Below are positions 48,801-61,059 of a DNA stretch of 64,000 bases, in pieces (the first letter of the stretch is position 1; the number at the start of each line of letters is the position of its first letter). The stretch covers positions 39,140,760 to 39,204,759 of the forward strand of contig OX365947.1 of the NCBI GenBank assembly GCA_947247005.1, given 5' to 3'. Below the pieces are notes generated by a model, which searched no databases, had not been told where the DNA came from, and saw nothing but the letters and a program-made list of their open reading frames with translations. The position numbers and the translations under genes are program-made. The DNA is from Spisula solida (Eukaryota; Mollusca; Bivalvia; Venerida; Mactridae).

Positions 48801-51800
48801 TTGATATTGCTTCTACTACTGTTGATATTGCTTCTACTACTGTTGATATTACTTCTACTACTGTTGATATTACTTCAACTACTATTGATATTGCTTCTAC
48901 TACTGTTGATATTGCTTCTACTACTGTTGATATTGCTTCGACTACTGTTGATATTACTATAACTACTGTTGATATTGCTTCTACTACTGTTGATATTACT
49001 TCTACTACTGTTGATATTACTTCAACTACTGTTGATATTGCTTCTACTACTGTTTATAGTGCTTCGACTACTGTTGGTATTGCTTCTACTACTGTTGATA
49101 TTGCTTCTATTACTGTTTATAGTGCTTCTACTACTGTTGATATTACTTCTACTACTGTTGATATTGCTTCTACTACTGTTGATATTGCTTCTACTACTGT
49201 TGATATTGCTTCTACTACTGTTGATATTACTTCTACTACTGTTGATATTACTTCAACTACTGTTGATATTGCTTCTATTACTGTTTATAGTGCTTTTACT
49301 ACTGTTGATATTGCTTCTACTACTGTTGATATTGCTTCTACTACTGTTGATATTACTTCAACTACTGTTGATATTGCTTCTACTACTGTTGATATTGCTT
49401 CGACTACTGTTGATATTGCTTCCACAACTGTTGATATTACTTCTACTACTGTTGATATTGCTTCTATTACTGTTTATAGTGCTTCGACTACTGTTGATAT
49501 TACTATAACTACTGTTGATATTGCTTCTACTACTGTTGATGTTACTTCTTCTACTGTTGATATTGCTTCTACTACTGTTGATATTGCTTCTACTACTGTT
49601 GATATTGCTTCTACTACTGTTGATATTACTTCTACTACTGTTGATATTACTTCAACTACTGTTGATATTGCTTCTACTACTGTTGATATTGCTTCTATTA
49701 CTGTTTATAGTGCTTCGACTACTGTTGTTATTGCTTCTACTACTGTTGATATTGCTTCTACTACTGTTGATATTGCTTCTACTACTGTTGTTATTGCTTC
49801 TACTACTGTTGTTATTGCTTCTACTACTGTTGATATTGCTTCTATTACTGTTGATATTGCTTCTACTACTGTTGATATTGCTTCTACTACTGTTGATATT
49901 ACTTCTACTACTGTTGATATTACTTCAACTACTGTTGATATTGCTTCTACTACTGTTTATAGTGCTTCGACTACTGTTGTTATTGCTTCTACTACTGTTG
50001 ATATTGCTTCTACTACTGTTGATATTACTTCTACTACTGTTGATATTGCTTCTATTACTGTTTATAGTGCTTCTACTACTGTTGATATTGCTTCTACTAC
50101 TGGTGATATTGCTTCTACAACTGTTGATATTACTTCTACTACTGTTGATATTGCTTCTACAACTGTTGATATTGCTTCTATTACTGTTTATAGTGCTTCG
50201 ACTACTGTTGTTATTGCTTCTACTACTGTTGTTATTGCTTCTACAACTGTTGATATTACTTCTACTACTGTTGATATTGCTTCTACTACTGTTGATATTG
50301 CTTCTACTACTGTTGATATTACTTCTACTACTGTTGATATTACTTCAACTACTGTTGATATTGCTTCTACTACTGTTAATATTGCTTCTATTACTGTTTA
50401 TAGTGCTTCGACTACTGTTGTTATTGCTTCTACTACTGTTGATATTGCTTCTATTACTGTTTATAGTGCTTCTACTACTGTTGATATTGCTTCTACTGCG
50501 GTTGATATTGCTTCTATTACTGTTTATAGTGCTTCTACTACTGTTGATATTACTTCTACTACTGTTGATATTGCTTCTACTACTGTTGATATTGCTTCTA
50601 CTACTGTTGATATTGCTTCTACTACTGTTGATATTACTTCTACTACTGTTGATATTACTTCAACTACTATTGATATTGCTTCTACTACTGTTGATATTGC
50701 TTCTACTACTGTTGATATTGCTTCGACTACTGTTGATATTACTATAACTACTGTTGATATTGCTTCTACTACTGTTGAAATTACTTCTACTACTGTTGAT
50801 ATTACTTCAACTACTGTTGATATTGCTTCTACTACTGTTTATAGTGCTTCGACTACTGTTGGTATTGCTTCTACTACTGTTGATATTGCTTCTATTACTG
50901 TTTATAGTGCTTCTACTACTGTTGATATTACTTCTACTACTGTTGATATTGCTTCTACTACTGTTGATATTGCTTCTACTACTGTTGATATTGCTTCTAC
51001 TACTGTTGATATTACTTCTACTACTGTTGATATTACTTCAACTACTGTTGATATTGCTTCTACTACTGTTGATATTGCTTCTACTACTGTTGATATTGCT
51101 TCTACAACTGTTGATATTACTTCTACTACTGTTGATATTGCTTCTATTACTGTTTATAGTGCTTTTACTACTGTTGATATTGCTTCTACTACTGTTGATA
51201 TTGCTTCTACTACTGTTGATATTACTTCAACTACTGTTGATATTGCTTCTACTACTGTTGATATTGCTTCGACTACTGTTGATATTGCTTCCACAACTGT
51301 TGATATTACTTCTACTACTGTTGATATTGCTTCTATTACTGTTTATAGTGTTTCGACTACTGTTGATATTACTATAACTACTGTTGATATTGCTTCTACT
51401 ACTGTTGATGTTACTTCTTCTACTGTTGATATTGCTTCTACTACTGTTGATATTGCTTCTACTACTGTTGATATTGCTTCTACTACTGTTGATATTACTT
51501 CTACTACTGTTGATATTACTTCAACTACTGTTGATATTGCTTCTACTACTGTTGATATTGCTTCTATTACTGTTTATAGTGCTTCGACTACTGTTGTTAT
51601 TGCTTCTACTACTGTTGATATTGCTTCTACTACTGTTGATATTGCTTCTACTACTGTTGTTATTGCTTCTACTACTGTTGTTATTGCTTCTACTACTGTT
51701 GATATTGCTTCTATTACTGTTGATATTGCTTCTACTACTGTTGATATTGCTTCTACTACTGTTGATATTACTTCTACTACTGTTGATATTACTTCAACTA

Positions 51801-52984
51801 CTGTTGATATTGTTTCTACTACTGTTTATAGTGCTTCGACTACTGTTGTTATTGCTTCTACTACTGTTGATATTGCTTCTACTACTGTTGATATTACTTC
51901 TACTACTGTTGATATTGCTTCTATTACTGTTTATAGTGCTTCTACTACTGTTGATATTGCTTCTACTACTGTTGTTATTGCTTCTACTACTGTTGATATT
52001 GCTTCTATTACTGTTTATAGTGCTTCTACTACTGTTGATATTGCTTCTACTACTGTTAATATGACTTCAACTACTGTTGATATTGCTTCTACTACTGTTG
52101 ATATTGCTTCTACTACTGTTGATATTGCTTCTACAACTGTTGATATTGCTTCTATTACTGTTTATAGTGCTTCGACTACTGTTGTTATTGCTTCTACCAC
52201 TGTTGTTATTGCTTCTACAACTGTTGATATTGCTTCTACTACTGTTGATATTGCTTCTATTACTGTTTATAGTGCTTCTACTACTGTTGATATTACTTCT
52301 ACTACTGTTGATATTGCTTCTACTACTGTTGATATTGCTTCTACAACTGTTGATATTACTTCTACTACTGTTGATATTACTTCTACTACTGTTGATATTA
52401 CTTCAACTACTGTTGATATTGCTTCTACTACTGTTGATATTACTTCAACTACTGTTGATATTGCTTCTACTACTGTTGATATTGCTTCTACTACTGTTGA
52501 TATTGCTTCTACAACTGTTGATATTACTTCTACTACTGTTGATATTGCTTCTATTACTGTTTATAGTGCTTCGACTACTGTTGATATTACTATAACTTCT
52601 GTTGATATTGCTTCTACTACTGTTGATATTACTTCTACTACTGTTGATATTACTTCAACTACTGTTGATATTACTATAACTACTGTTGATATTACTATAA
52701 CTACTGTTGATATTACTTCTACTACTGTTGATATTGTTTCTTATATTGTTTGTAATATTTCTTCTCCAGTTGATGTTGCTTCTAATATTGTTGGTATTAT
52801 TTCTTCTCAAGTTGATATTGCTTCTAATAGTGTTGGTATTATTTCTTCTCCAGTTGATATTACTTCTAATATTGTTGGTAATATTTCTTCTCAGTTGATA
52901 TTACTTCTAATACTGTTGGTATTATTTCTTCTCTAGTTGATATGGCTTCTACACCTGTATCTCTTGAAACCGTTTCTACCACTA
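45893..52984 (+). repeat. 21 bp repeat array 2, 7.1 kb with higher-order structure
   Basis: About 335 copies of GTTGATATTGCTTCTACTAC plus T. Variant units mark a higher-order pattern: the marker GTTAATATTGC lies at 46491, 48276, 48591 and 50376 (spacings 1785, 315, 1785), and 46441-47500 is almost letter-for-letter repeated at 48541-49600 (shift 2100). Thus 85-unit blocks were amplified recently with an extra 15-unit duplication. The last 250 bp (52735-52984) are more diverged. One frame reads VDI(A/T)STT throughout (clean to about 52896), another poly-Leu/Ile; neither is shown to be translated. The long ORFs in this span are all array translations. Confidence 0.97.
52061..52936 (+). CDS. Possible VDIASTT-repeat protein segment over array 2, doubtful
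   Basis: An ATG at 52061 opens 291 codons in the VDI(A/T)STT frame, with VYSASTT and VDITITT variants, then a diverged tail (VGIISSQVDIAS type) and a frameshift near 52896. The same frame lacks stops upstream through the array but also lacks an early ATG. No signal peptide, domain or splice structure was identified. This is listed only so that a transcript search can test it. Confidence 0.12.
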   Translation: MTSTTVDIASTTVDIASTTVDIASTTVDIASITVYSASTTVVIASTTVVIASTTVDIASTTVDIASITVYSASTTVDITSTTVDIASTTVDIASTTVDITSTTVDITSTTVDITSTTVDIASTTVDITSTTVDIASTTVDIASTTVDIASTTVDITSTTVDIASITVYSASTTVDITITSVDIASTTVDITSTTVDITSTTVDITITTVDITITTVDITSTTVDIVSYIVCNISSPVDVASNIVGIISSQVDIASNSVGIISSPVDITSNIVGNISSQLILLLILLVLFLL

Positions 52985-53395
52985 TCGATATTAATACATT
53001 TCATTTCGTAACAATTTCCTTGTTTGGTAATCTTTAAGAAGTGGCGCCATGTTTCATAGGTGAATTAGAATAAATGTCAAAGCGAAATATTTCTGTCTGT
53101 TGGAATTGATTACGGTTATATAGTTGGAGTGATTAGTACACATGTGAAAACTTAATATCCTGGCAGGTTGCAACTTACATTATTAAAACATTATTAATTT
53201 TGTGAATTTGACATCGTCGATAAAACGTTTTCATGGTTTGGTTTTGTGACCATCTAAACCTTGATTACAACGAAATTGGCACATCTTTGACTTCATGCAT
53301 AGATTTCATCGCATGCAAAATTTAATAGAATTGAATCACCTGAACTGGCTGAAATTTATCAAAAACCTACTGTTGCGTTTTTAAATCGGTTAAGT
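52985..53395. repeat. Shared 3' flank of array 2, then unassigned sequence
   Basis: 53005-53165 matches 36447-36590 and, beyond an indel, a GAAAACTTAA(T/A)ATCCTGGCA phrase also shared with about 36745. The remainder has no recognised feature. Confidence 0.7.
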
Positions 53396-53440
53396 GTATG
53401 AGCCAGTCTCCAGGAAAACCTGCTCTTTTAACATTACGTA
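53396..53440. mobile_element. Solo terminal repeat of element family A
   Basis: TATGAGCCAGTCTCCAGGAA followed by AACCTGCT matches the ends of 2387-2990 and 24359-24914. No partner end was found nearby. Confidence 0.6.
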
Positions 53441-53504
53441 ATAACTATATGCTACACGGTCTGGAAAAAAACTCTTAAACAATACAAAATACATATCTTA
53501 ATAA

Positions 53505-53670
53505 AGTACTTTCCCTTGTAGTCATATAGAGGACATAGGTCAATCTGGCAAAGAATTACAACACTTACTCAGTTGAATACACGTACAAAGAGCGACAGTA
53601 CTTCTTAATTGATGTGAATGTGACTCTCCCTGAAATAAATTAATCCTTTCTTGCTTTTATGTAGTTCTTT
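53505..53670 (+). repeat. Segmental duplication, block E copy 2
   Basis: Direct, diverged copy of 41730-41925. Confidence 0.7.
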
Positions 53671-53839
53671 TGTTCTGCCGTGATCTTACAGTGTTCTGTA
53701 CCTTGAATTCTCAAATTCAGTACCCCGGGGAATTGTGTGTCTTTATCTAAAAGTACAATAAGATGTATTTATTTTTCCTCCTTTTATTTTTTACAAGTTT
53801 TATGTTCAAGAGTCAGATGAATTGTGTATAATTCTATAA

Positions 53840-54476
53840 ATGATAATCATATTAAATATATATGTAAAATCAATATCTTATAAAAAGGTCATTCTTGTAT
53901 TTAAAAGCTTGACCAATACGGCTCCAGAATACCTTAGTTCAAAATTTCAAAATACAAATTACCCCAATCAAACATTAAGGTCAGCCACAAACAATCTCCT
54001 ATACATGCCTAAACCTAATCTAGAAATCTTCAGAATGTCAATCACATATGCTGGGCCAAACCTATGGAATTCCCTCCCTCAAAACATCAGAAATGCAAAA
54101 ACATTAAACACATTTAAGACAAAATACATTGAGTACAAATTTCCACAATGGGCTGACAGCGTTGCTTCTTAGCCTACATCAGACACTATTGTTGTATGTT
54201 AATAAGCCTATGTTGAAGATTACATTGCATTATATCTGTAATATTCTCAGACTTTTTATTTTTCACCAATGCCATTAATAACTGAAGTTCACTATTATGT
54301 TGTTTATTAATTTATGCACATTGTCATTTATATATGCTTTTCAATGTTATTGTTATTTTTGTCTGTTTTCTTTCCAGTGGACCATATTGAAAATTGAAAT
54401 TGCTGTCAAATATGTAATCCACTATAAATAAAGTCGTTATTATTATAATTATTATTATATCAATAGTAACAATTAA
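53840..54476 (+). pseudogene. 3' end of a CR1/jockey-like LINE, 5'-truncated
   Basis: The 110-residue frame (53840-54172) is the C-terminal region of LINE RT: APEYLSSKFQ, TLRSATNNLLYMPKP, ITYAGPNLWNSLPQNIRNA and FKTKYIEYKF align with the C-terminus of the relic at 9501-9731 (NNLRSSVQNI, SGAKLWNNLPKSVQTA, FKSKYLKW). A 3' UTR follows, ending ATAAATAAAGTCG and TTATTATTATAATTATTATT at about 54424-54460, the same kind of terminus as the 9251 and 2120 copies. Everything upstream of the C-terminus is missing. Confidence 0.85.
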
Positions 54477-54560
54477 TATCAAATATTTATATCAATAATA
54501 ACAATTAATATCAAATATAAATATCAATAACACAATTAATATTAAATATCAATACCAATG
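54465..54560. repeat. About 32 bp AT-rich tandem repeat, three copies
   Basis: Units of the form ATATCAATA..AACAATTAAT ATCAAATAT directly follow the LINE tail. Confidence 0.6.
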
Positions 54561-55426
54561 ATGACCATCAAATACTACAAGACTATTCTTAAAACTATAA
54601 TGTTATACGAATTATAGGTTCTATCCGAATACCATACTGTTGAAAGTTTTCTACTGAGAACATAACCCCCGTTAACTTATATAATAACCAATTTAAATCA
54701 TTCAGAAAAATAACTCTGTTACATTAAATTTATATAAAATACATTAATTCCCAAAAGATAACCTACACTTTACTATCAAAGTTTCCCCGAATATGAATTT
54801 CTAACTGACGACACCTTGATACAATAATTACCTCCCTTACTTTTAGTAACCCAATCATTTATATTAACCGACCGCATTAAAGAGCTAGAATCCCATCAAC
54901 TAATGGTCTAAAAATCTAAATTTCAACAATACCCATTTTTCAAGTCCTATGATACAAACTATATACTTCAAATATAGCTAAACAATGAACAATGTAATTC
55001 ATATACCTTTTTATCTATCAGTTATACATTGTAACCATACCACGTGACTACCACCGTGGAAAATACAGGTTTCACAGGGTTTTGGAAACAACGGTCACTT
55101 TCCTCTTAGCCTGTCGTATATTTCATAGTTATCGATGAAGAAATAAAATACTTATTACTATTTTTGTTTTCCAATGTTGACAAATTTCGTCTCGGAACAG
55201 TAGCCAAAAGTCACGTGGTATTGCTACACTGTTATATGGATAATACTATTTTCGAATCGTCATACGTATTGTAGGTACCGTTAAATAAAGTGTAAAATAT
55301 GATCGTCAATGAGTATAGATGCTAAATTGTGTAATTTATGGAAAAAAGATATTTAACGCGGATATAACAGTTCATTGTATTGTGATCTGTATGGAGACTC
55401 AAATGAAGTGAGATGGTTAAGAGAAC
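54561..55426. other. Unassigned sequence
   Basis: AT-rich; nothing recognised. Confidence 0.4.
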
Positions 55427-56010
55427 AGTAAATTACCATTTCCATATAAATACACTTATTTTAATCATAATTTGAAAATGATGGAGCAACATCCAAATGG
55501 TGTTTGTTGAACATCTTATGAACTGACATGAGAACCACAGTATCAGTATGTAGTAGAGTAATGTAGAAACATGCTGATTAAATACATCACGCTTGCTGTT
55601 TCTATGCTAGATTAGTAACAACAACCACAGGCGATCAATAACTTTATTGCATGTCACATCTGATATATTCTTTCTTTTCTACCATTTACAAGATACTTGA
55701 TATGGGATATTATGGTTGCATACGAGTAGGCAATTAATATAATTGACATTGATTTCATAATCAAGCAGTTCTGTACCCCTCCACGATAATGTGAATGAGC
55801 TTGTACGGATATATATATTTAACATGATCCTCTTTGCAAGATTATGCCACCAATTTATTCCGCATATGCTTCACTTGGTATTGCATTGCCTGGATGAGTG
55901 CTTCCTTAATTAAACCACGATAATCCTGCAGAGGTTATATATATATCACAGATTAATCTAAAAGCTTTATTCATATTTACCTGCAATATTGTGTCCATTG
56001 TGTGAGTAAA
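55427..56010 (+). repeat. Segmental duplication, block F
   Basis: Its reverse complement matches 60100-60699: AAATGGTGTTTGTTGAA, TAGAAACATGCTGATTAAAT, CACAGGCGATCAATA, CATTTACAAG, ATATGGGATATTATGGTTGC and CATATGCTTCACTT are shared in order. A short minus-strand ORF at 55906-56136 extends out of the block and has no motif. Confidence 0.8.
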
Positions 56011-57302
56011 CACAGTTCGTTTACTTAGGTCTGTCAATTGTATACAAACAATTACTTGTTTTATCGTTTTCACCATATTAAAGGGTAACAAAGCAGAGAA
56101 ATTCAATGCCGATACGCACCAAGCCACTTTTTTCATACGTTACTAGTATAAATAATTTTGTAAGTAAGAAATTAATTAAAGAAATTACAATGCTTATATT
56201 CACATTGTTATATAATTCGGATGACTACATATTGTACTCGTCATTTCCGCCGTTCTTAAGTCTTAATCTTTCAAAGTAATAACGAATAAAAAAAGTATTA
56301 ATCTTATATGACTGTAACCAAATCTTCATAGTGGACAGATATACATTTGGTATATCAGAAAAGGAATGCTTATAAGTAGAATCTTATAGTTGGAATACAA
56401 CGCCAACTGCGAGAACAACTATCTATGATATTACCGGTATTTCATCACCAGCATCAGTCATGGTTTGAAACACACACACGTGTACCATAATCGGATAGTT
56501 GTGGAGTCTGTATCTACAACTTCATACGGAAATCAGTACATGTATCTACTTACACACGTTCAGTATACGTACTAATTGATAACGATTATTGGGACAGGAG
56601 AAGCAGCATTCAGCATACCACCAAAGGCGCGATACACACAAAAAGTCACAAAACACACAAACACACAGAAACAAACCTTTTGCTTTACCCCCTTGATATG
56701 AGGGTATAATTACATGATGAGAAACTTCTTTACTTCGTCCTGTTTCATATGGTCTTACATAGGCCATTGGTGTATGCTTGGCTGTGTTTGACTGACTGGG
56801 TCGAAGGCAGGCTGTTGAGTAGCGAGTTGGGTTTTATTTGTCAGTGTCCCTGTCGTTTTTTCTTGATCGTTCATTTCACTTGCGCTTGTACCAGTGATGA
56901 CATTCTTTTGTTTATGTATTGTGCCTTTTTGTCATTCTTGTTAAACTTTGTGATCGGCTTCTTTGAGGTCTGATGTTTTCTTTGAATGCTGCGTTTCTGC
57001 TCTTTCTGTCCGATATATCAGTGTCTTTGAACAAATGCCAAGAATCGAGGGTATATTTCGATAAGCTATCAAATCTCAAACATATTGAACAAATATTTGA
57101 AATATAAGATAAACGAAGTTGCATCACCAGCATGTGAGGTATAATAACGTTTAACACACTCTATTTCAGATAAATAATACTGGTGGGAATCTCAGGACAC
57201 ACGATTACAGGAATCAATGTTGGCTTGAAACATTGAGACCAATAACATTCAGTAATTTGAAGTGGTTAGGGAGCGGTTGGCAGTTGGTGAAAATGTAATT
57301 GT
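56011..57302. other. Unassigned sequence
   Basis: A CA-rich low-complexity patch lies at about 56631-56675. ORFs at 56546-56767 and 56749-56973 are Cys/Phe-rich without motif. Nothing else was recognised. Confidence 0.4.
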
Positions 57303-58776
57303 ACTTAATGTGATTCAATTATTGGAAAGTACACTTAACGAAATTCTGCATCAGCCAGTTAAGATTGTATTACTATTTTGTCAATAATGCATGCTCTCCT
57401 ACTGATATTTGGAACAGGAGATGCAGCTAATTACTGGTATCATTTCTGCCGATATGCAATGAAATTGACTGTGTTTGTATTTGATCTTGTCTTTTTTATG
57501 ACAAACCGAGTACAATAATAATTTTACTGCTATACTGCAGTGGAAAAGAGTGTGATAACTTCTTCAGTACAATACCGGTCACATCCTTTTTTAAACATGA
57601 ATTTATTAAGCCTGGGTCACATCATCGAATAAATGAGATATCCACGAGTTTCAGTTCTCTATATATAACTCAGTTTAACAGGACAACGTACACATACACA
57701 TGAACATCGTTGACATAACTGGTGACTGTCCGTCTTGAAAAAGCATAACATGGTGAAATAAGTTCACTAAAAGATAAATGTGACTGGGCCGTTGGCATTG
57801 TACAGGTCGGAACACATTTGCGACACATTTTGTATTTTGAAGTTTCAAAAGAATTTCGAAATAATGTGGCTGTCGCTGTTACTCTGCTTGAATTTAAGTT
57901 TTAAAACAGATTTAGTCGACAAAAAACCTTTTTTCGGTAACTATCCAACATTCAAGCTCTGTTCGTGTTATATACGTACCATTCTTCGAGGTGGTCGATT
58001 TTGAGTTTCTTGCAACGTTCCATTAAAGTCGACTGCGTTCATCTTGTGTCAATATTCCTATGGTATGTGTTTATTTTGAGACGGACAGCCATCAGTAAGG
58101 CATTCCTAACATATATGCTTCCGACGCAGATTTTAGCAGATCTGCTCATTTTAGCCATATTTTTTATGTATTATATCTGCATACTTTTCGTAAGGGTGTA
58201 CATTTGTTATACTTATATTAAATCGCAATTTGAAGACTTAAAATCAACTACTGCGAGTTCGTGGAGACATATTGTGAAGAATATAAGCCGTAAGGATACA
58301 CGTTTTTCCCATTAATATCACCAAATACAGAATATTCAATTTTGTCCTGTTATCATTTATGCTAGTATTTCCCCCATGATTATATTAGGATTGTCAGAGT
58401 CGAATCTCATCTTGTTTATTTCATGATTCCATGCATTTCTTACTATATCATCTGAAACAGTGGGTTAAAAGTCTTCATTAATTCCAAAGTCCAGGACGTT
58501 AATAATCATTTGGTGTTAATGGGAAAGCGACAAGCAAAGGGACTGGGCCACTCTGTAACCGAGTACACTAAATGCCTCAAAGTATGATAAATTGTATCCT
58601 GTCCCGGAATGATTATTTCTGATCGTGATTTTTGTATCTCATCTAAAATTGTTCCTGTTATAAGGATGAGTTAGCTGTCTAGTGTCATATTTGTTATAGT
58701 TATCAATTGTGTTATGGCATTACTTACGGTCAACTTTGTTGAGTGTGGAATTCCATTATATCTTTTATAAATATCT
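57303..58776 (+). repeat. Segmental duplication, block C
   Basis: The first half (57303-58042) is a direct copy of block B; 57791-58776 is an inverted copy of block A. C is thus the most complete version. It contains an ORF at 57780-58004 with an ATG at 57864 followed by WLSLLLCLNLSF, signal-peptide-like, and one at 57965-58315 with hydrophobic stretches (LADLLILAIFFMYYICILFV). The corresponding ATG is AAG in A and CTG in B, so the start is not conserved and coding is doubtful. Confidence 0.8.
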
Positions 58777-60099
58777 CAGGGTATAAAGGAGTCAACTTCC
58801 GGTTATCGCTTTAAGTCATACAGCGACTGGGAATCACAGATGCTTTTGCTCGCAATAAGTCATACAAGTTGAACTGTGTTGTTTCCCAATAAGTCACACA
58901 ATGATTAGGTTTAAAGGTAAATATGAATATATTCAACACATAATGCGGAGTTGTTAAGGCAATGGCCTTGTGAGCAATAGTTTGAAAGGTCGAATCCCGA
59001 CAAGGGTCAGTTTTGATATAGCCGGTTGGGTTACTGTAAGCTCGTTTAATATAGTTGTTGTGAGCCTAAATTCGTGCGTCGGACATTTGATGGAATGATC
59101 GGTGTGATCATGGTGTGGTGTGCTCATAAAGCAGTGGTGCCTGATGAACTGAATTGACTTGTAGTTAATACTGGTAGTAATGACCTACTATTGTATTTTG
59201 TCCGTTCGGTGTATTTCTTACAAATGTAAAACCAGCATATTCATTTTAAGCTTTTTAATATATAACATCACTTTTAAGCAAAGCATTGTGTTGTCTGTGT
59301 ACATTTGTACTTCGGCTTCCTTGTGTACAAATCCAGTATTGGTACATGATAAGTAGGTACCCCACCTACTAGAAAAAATATTGACAAAATGTTGATTGTT
59401 AGTCCAAAAAGTTCTACGATCGAAATTAATTTTAAATTGCATATGAGTTGAGAATCATATAGACCATCAGTTTAGTAAAATAAAAAAATACGGTCACCAG
59501 ACTGTTTTTGGAGCTCTACACAAAAAAGTACTAATTGTGCATACAATTGCATAAATTTACCTCATTTGCATATTAAAATGAAATGATTTTTGAATAATAT
59601 TTTCAAAGTGTAGCTAATAACGAAATTTAATCATGCACTCCATACTTTATATAAGCAGATGCATTTGAACAATTGTAGTGACTTATTGTACACCTATATA
59701 CTTTCCAATTGTTCTGGTCCCCATCCACTTTTTATACATGTAAAAACGAAAACGTTAAAAATATTAACATTGTACACCATCATTAGGTTTATTATAATTT
59801 ATTTACTTAAACTCTATGTTTGTTCTTATTTATCTCTAGCAAATCAAATGTTGAAAGTTCGCGTATGCTAACAAGCTAGCACGGTCTTTCTTAATATCCT
59901 ATTTTTAAACATATCTTATCGATATTCTCTTATGTATATGTATCGACTAAGAAATGTTTTTTGTATACTGTGTTTTATCTTCGCCGTTGCAAATATAAGG
60001 TGAACACTAAAGACTAATGGATATGTCGAGAAAATTAAAGTCGAGTACAAGGTGCACGGTCACCGAAATAAAATCAAGTCGGTATGTAAAGTTCTTACT
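58777..60099. other. Unassigned sequence with one tRNA-like SINE head
   Basis: 58940-59010 has an A-box-like GGAGTTGTTAAGGC and a B-box-like GGTCGAATCCC, followed by GACAAGGGTCAG, and is probably a decayed SINE head on the plus strand. Nothing else was recognised; the ORFs at 59218-59442 and 59659-59871 have no motif. Confidence 0.45.
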
Positions 60100-60699
60100 A
60101 GTATACTCACACAATGAACACAACATATAACGTGTAAATATGGATATAGATTCGTATAATATGATATGTACATCCGCTGCAGGTTATCACACCGTTTTAC
60201 TAAAAGAAGCACTCATCCTGACAATGCAATGCGAAGTGAAGCATATGTGGAGTAATCGGCGGTCTAATCCAGCAAAGAGGATCATGTTAAATATCTATAT
60301 CCGTACAAACTCATTCACATTATCGTGGAGGTGTACAGAACAACTTGATAATGAAATCAATGTCAATTATATTAATTGCCAACTCGTATGCAACCATAAT
60401 ATCCCATATCAAATAACTTGTAAATGGTAGAAAAGAAAGAATATATCAGATGTGTCTAGCAATACATTATCTCATACATTGTATTGATCGCCTGTGGTTG
60501 TTGTAACTTATCTAGCATAGAAACAGCAAGCATAAAAAATAAATGTATTTAATCAGCATGTTTCTACATTATTCTACCACATACTGGTACTGTGGTCCTC
60601 ATGTCAGTGAATAGCATATTCAACAAACACCATTTGGGTATTGATCCATCAAGTATGTCCAAACTAAGTGTGTTTTATATGGGAAAGGTAATTTACTTG
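60100..60699 (-). repeat. Segmental duplication, block F copy 2 (inverted)
   Basis: Inverted partner of 55427-56010, with a few indels. The 96-residue ORF at 60140-60430 lies inside it; the corresponding strand of the partner is not an equivalent open frame, so I do not regard it as a gene. Confidence 0.8.
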
Positions 60700-60715
60700 T
60701 CACATAACATAACTG

Positions 60716-60985
60716 CGACCGAGGCCGAGTGGTTAGGGTTTTCGCCTTGGAAGCGGGAGATCGAAGGTTTGAATCCCGGCAGAAGCTGGGTTAGAACTGA
60801 TGTGGTCGGTTGGTGAGCCGCCAGCTAGTTAAAGAATGGTTACTGTAGACCCATATCTGCCTGGCGCACGGCAATGAGAGAAGGGGGTAGGGAGACAGTG
60901 TGCACACGAAAGATGGGTGTCTTATAAGTCAAATTGACTGGCACTATAATAAACAAAGCCTTTACCACCATAAACATAAAACTTC
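60716..60985 (+). mobile_element. tRNA-derived SINE
   Basis: The head GCGACCGAGGCCGAGTGGTT (A box) with GGTTTGAATCCCGG about 35 bases later (B box) resembles a class II (Ser/Leu-type) tRNA but lacks a pairing anticodon stem. A GC-richer unrelated body with GCCTGGCGCACGG and AGGGGGTAGGGAGACAG follows, as in tRNA-derived SINEs. RNA polymerase III transcription would be expected from the boxes if active. It sits next to the border of block F copy 2. Confidence 0.65.
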
Positions 60986-61059
60986 AATTAAGTCTTAATT
61001 ATGATCAAGCATGGACACAATCATTTAAAGTAATGTGATCTATGACCGACTTCCATCAT

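Noticed and set aside
45900..52064. Very long Leu/Ile-rich reading frames across the large array
   Set aside because: They are one of two open frames of a 21 bp tandem unit. The poly-Leu/Ile composition and frame neutrality make them translation artefacts.
57780..58315. Signal-peptide-like and membrane-like short ORFs in block C
   Set aside because: The ATG is not kept in blocks A and B, the matched sequence has stops in other copies, and no domain is recognisable.
60140..60430. 96-residue ORF
   Set aside because: It falls within inverted duplication F and the partner copy does not preserve the frame; no motif was seen.
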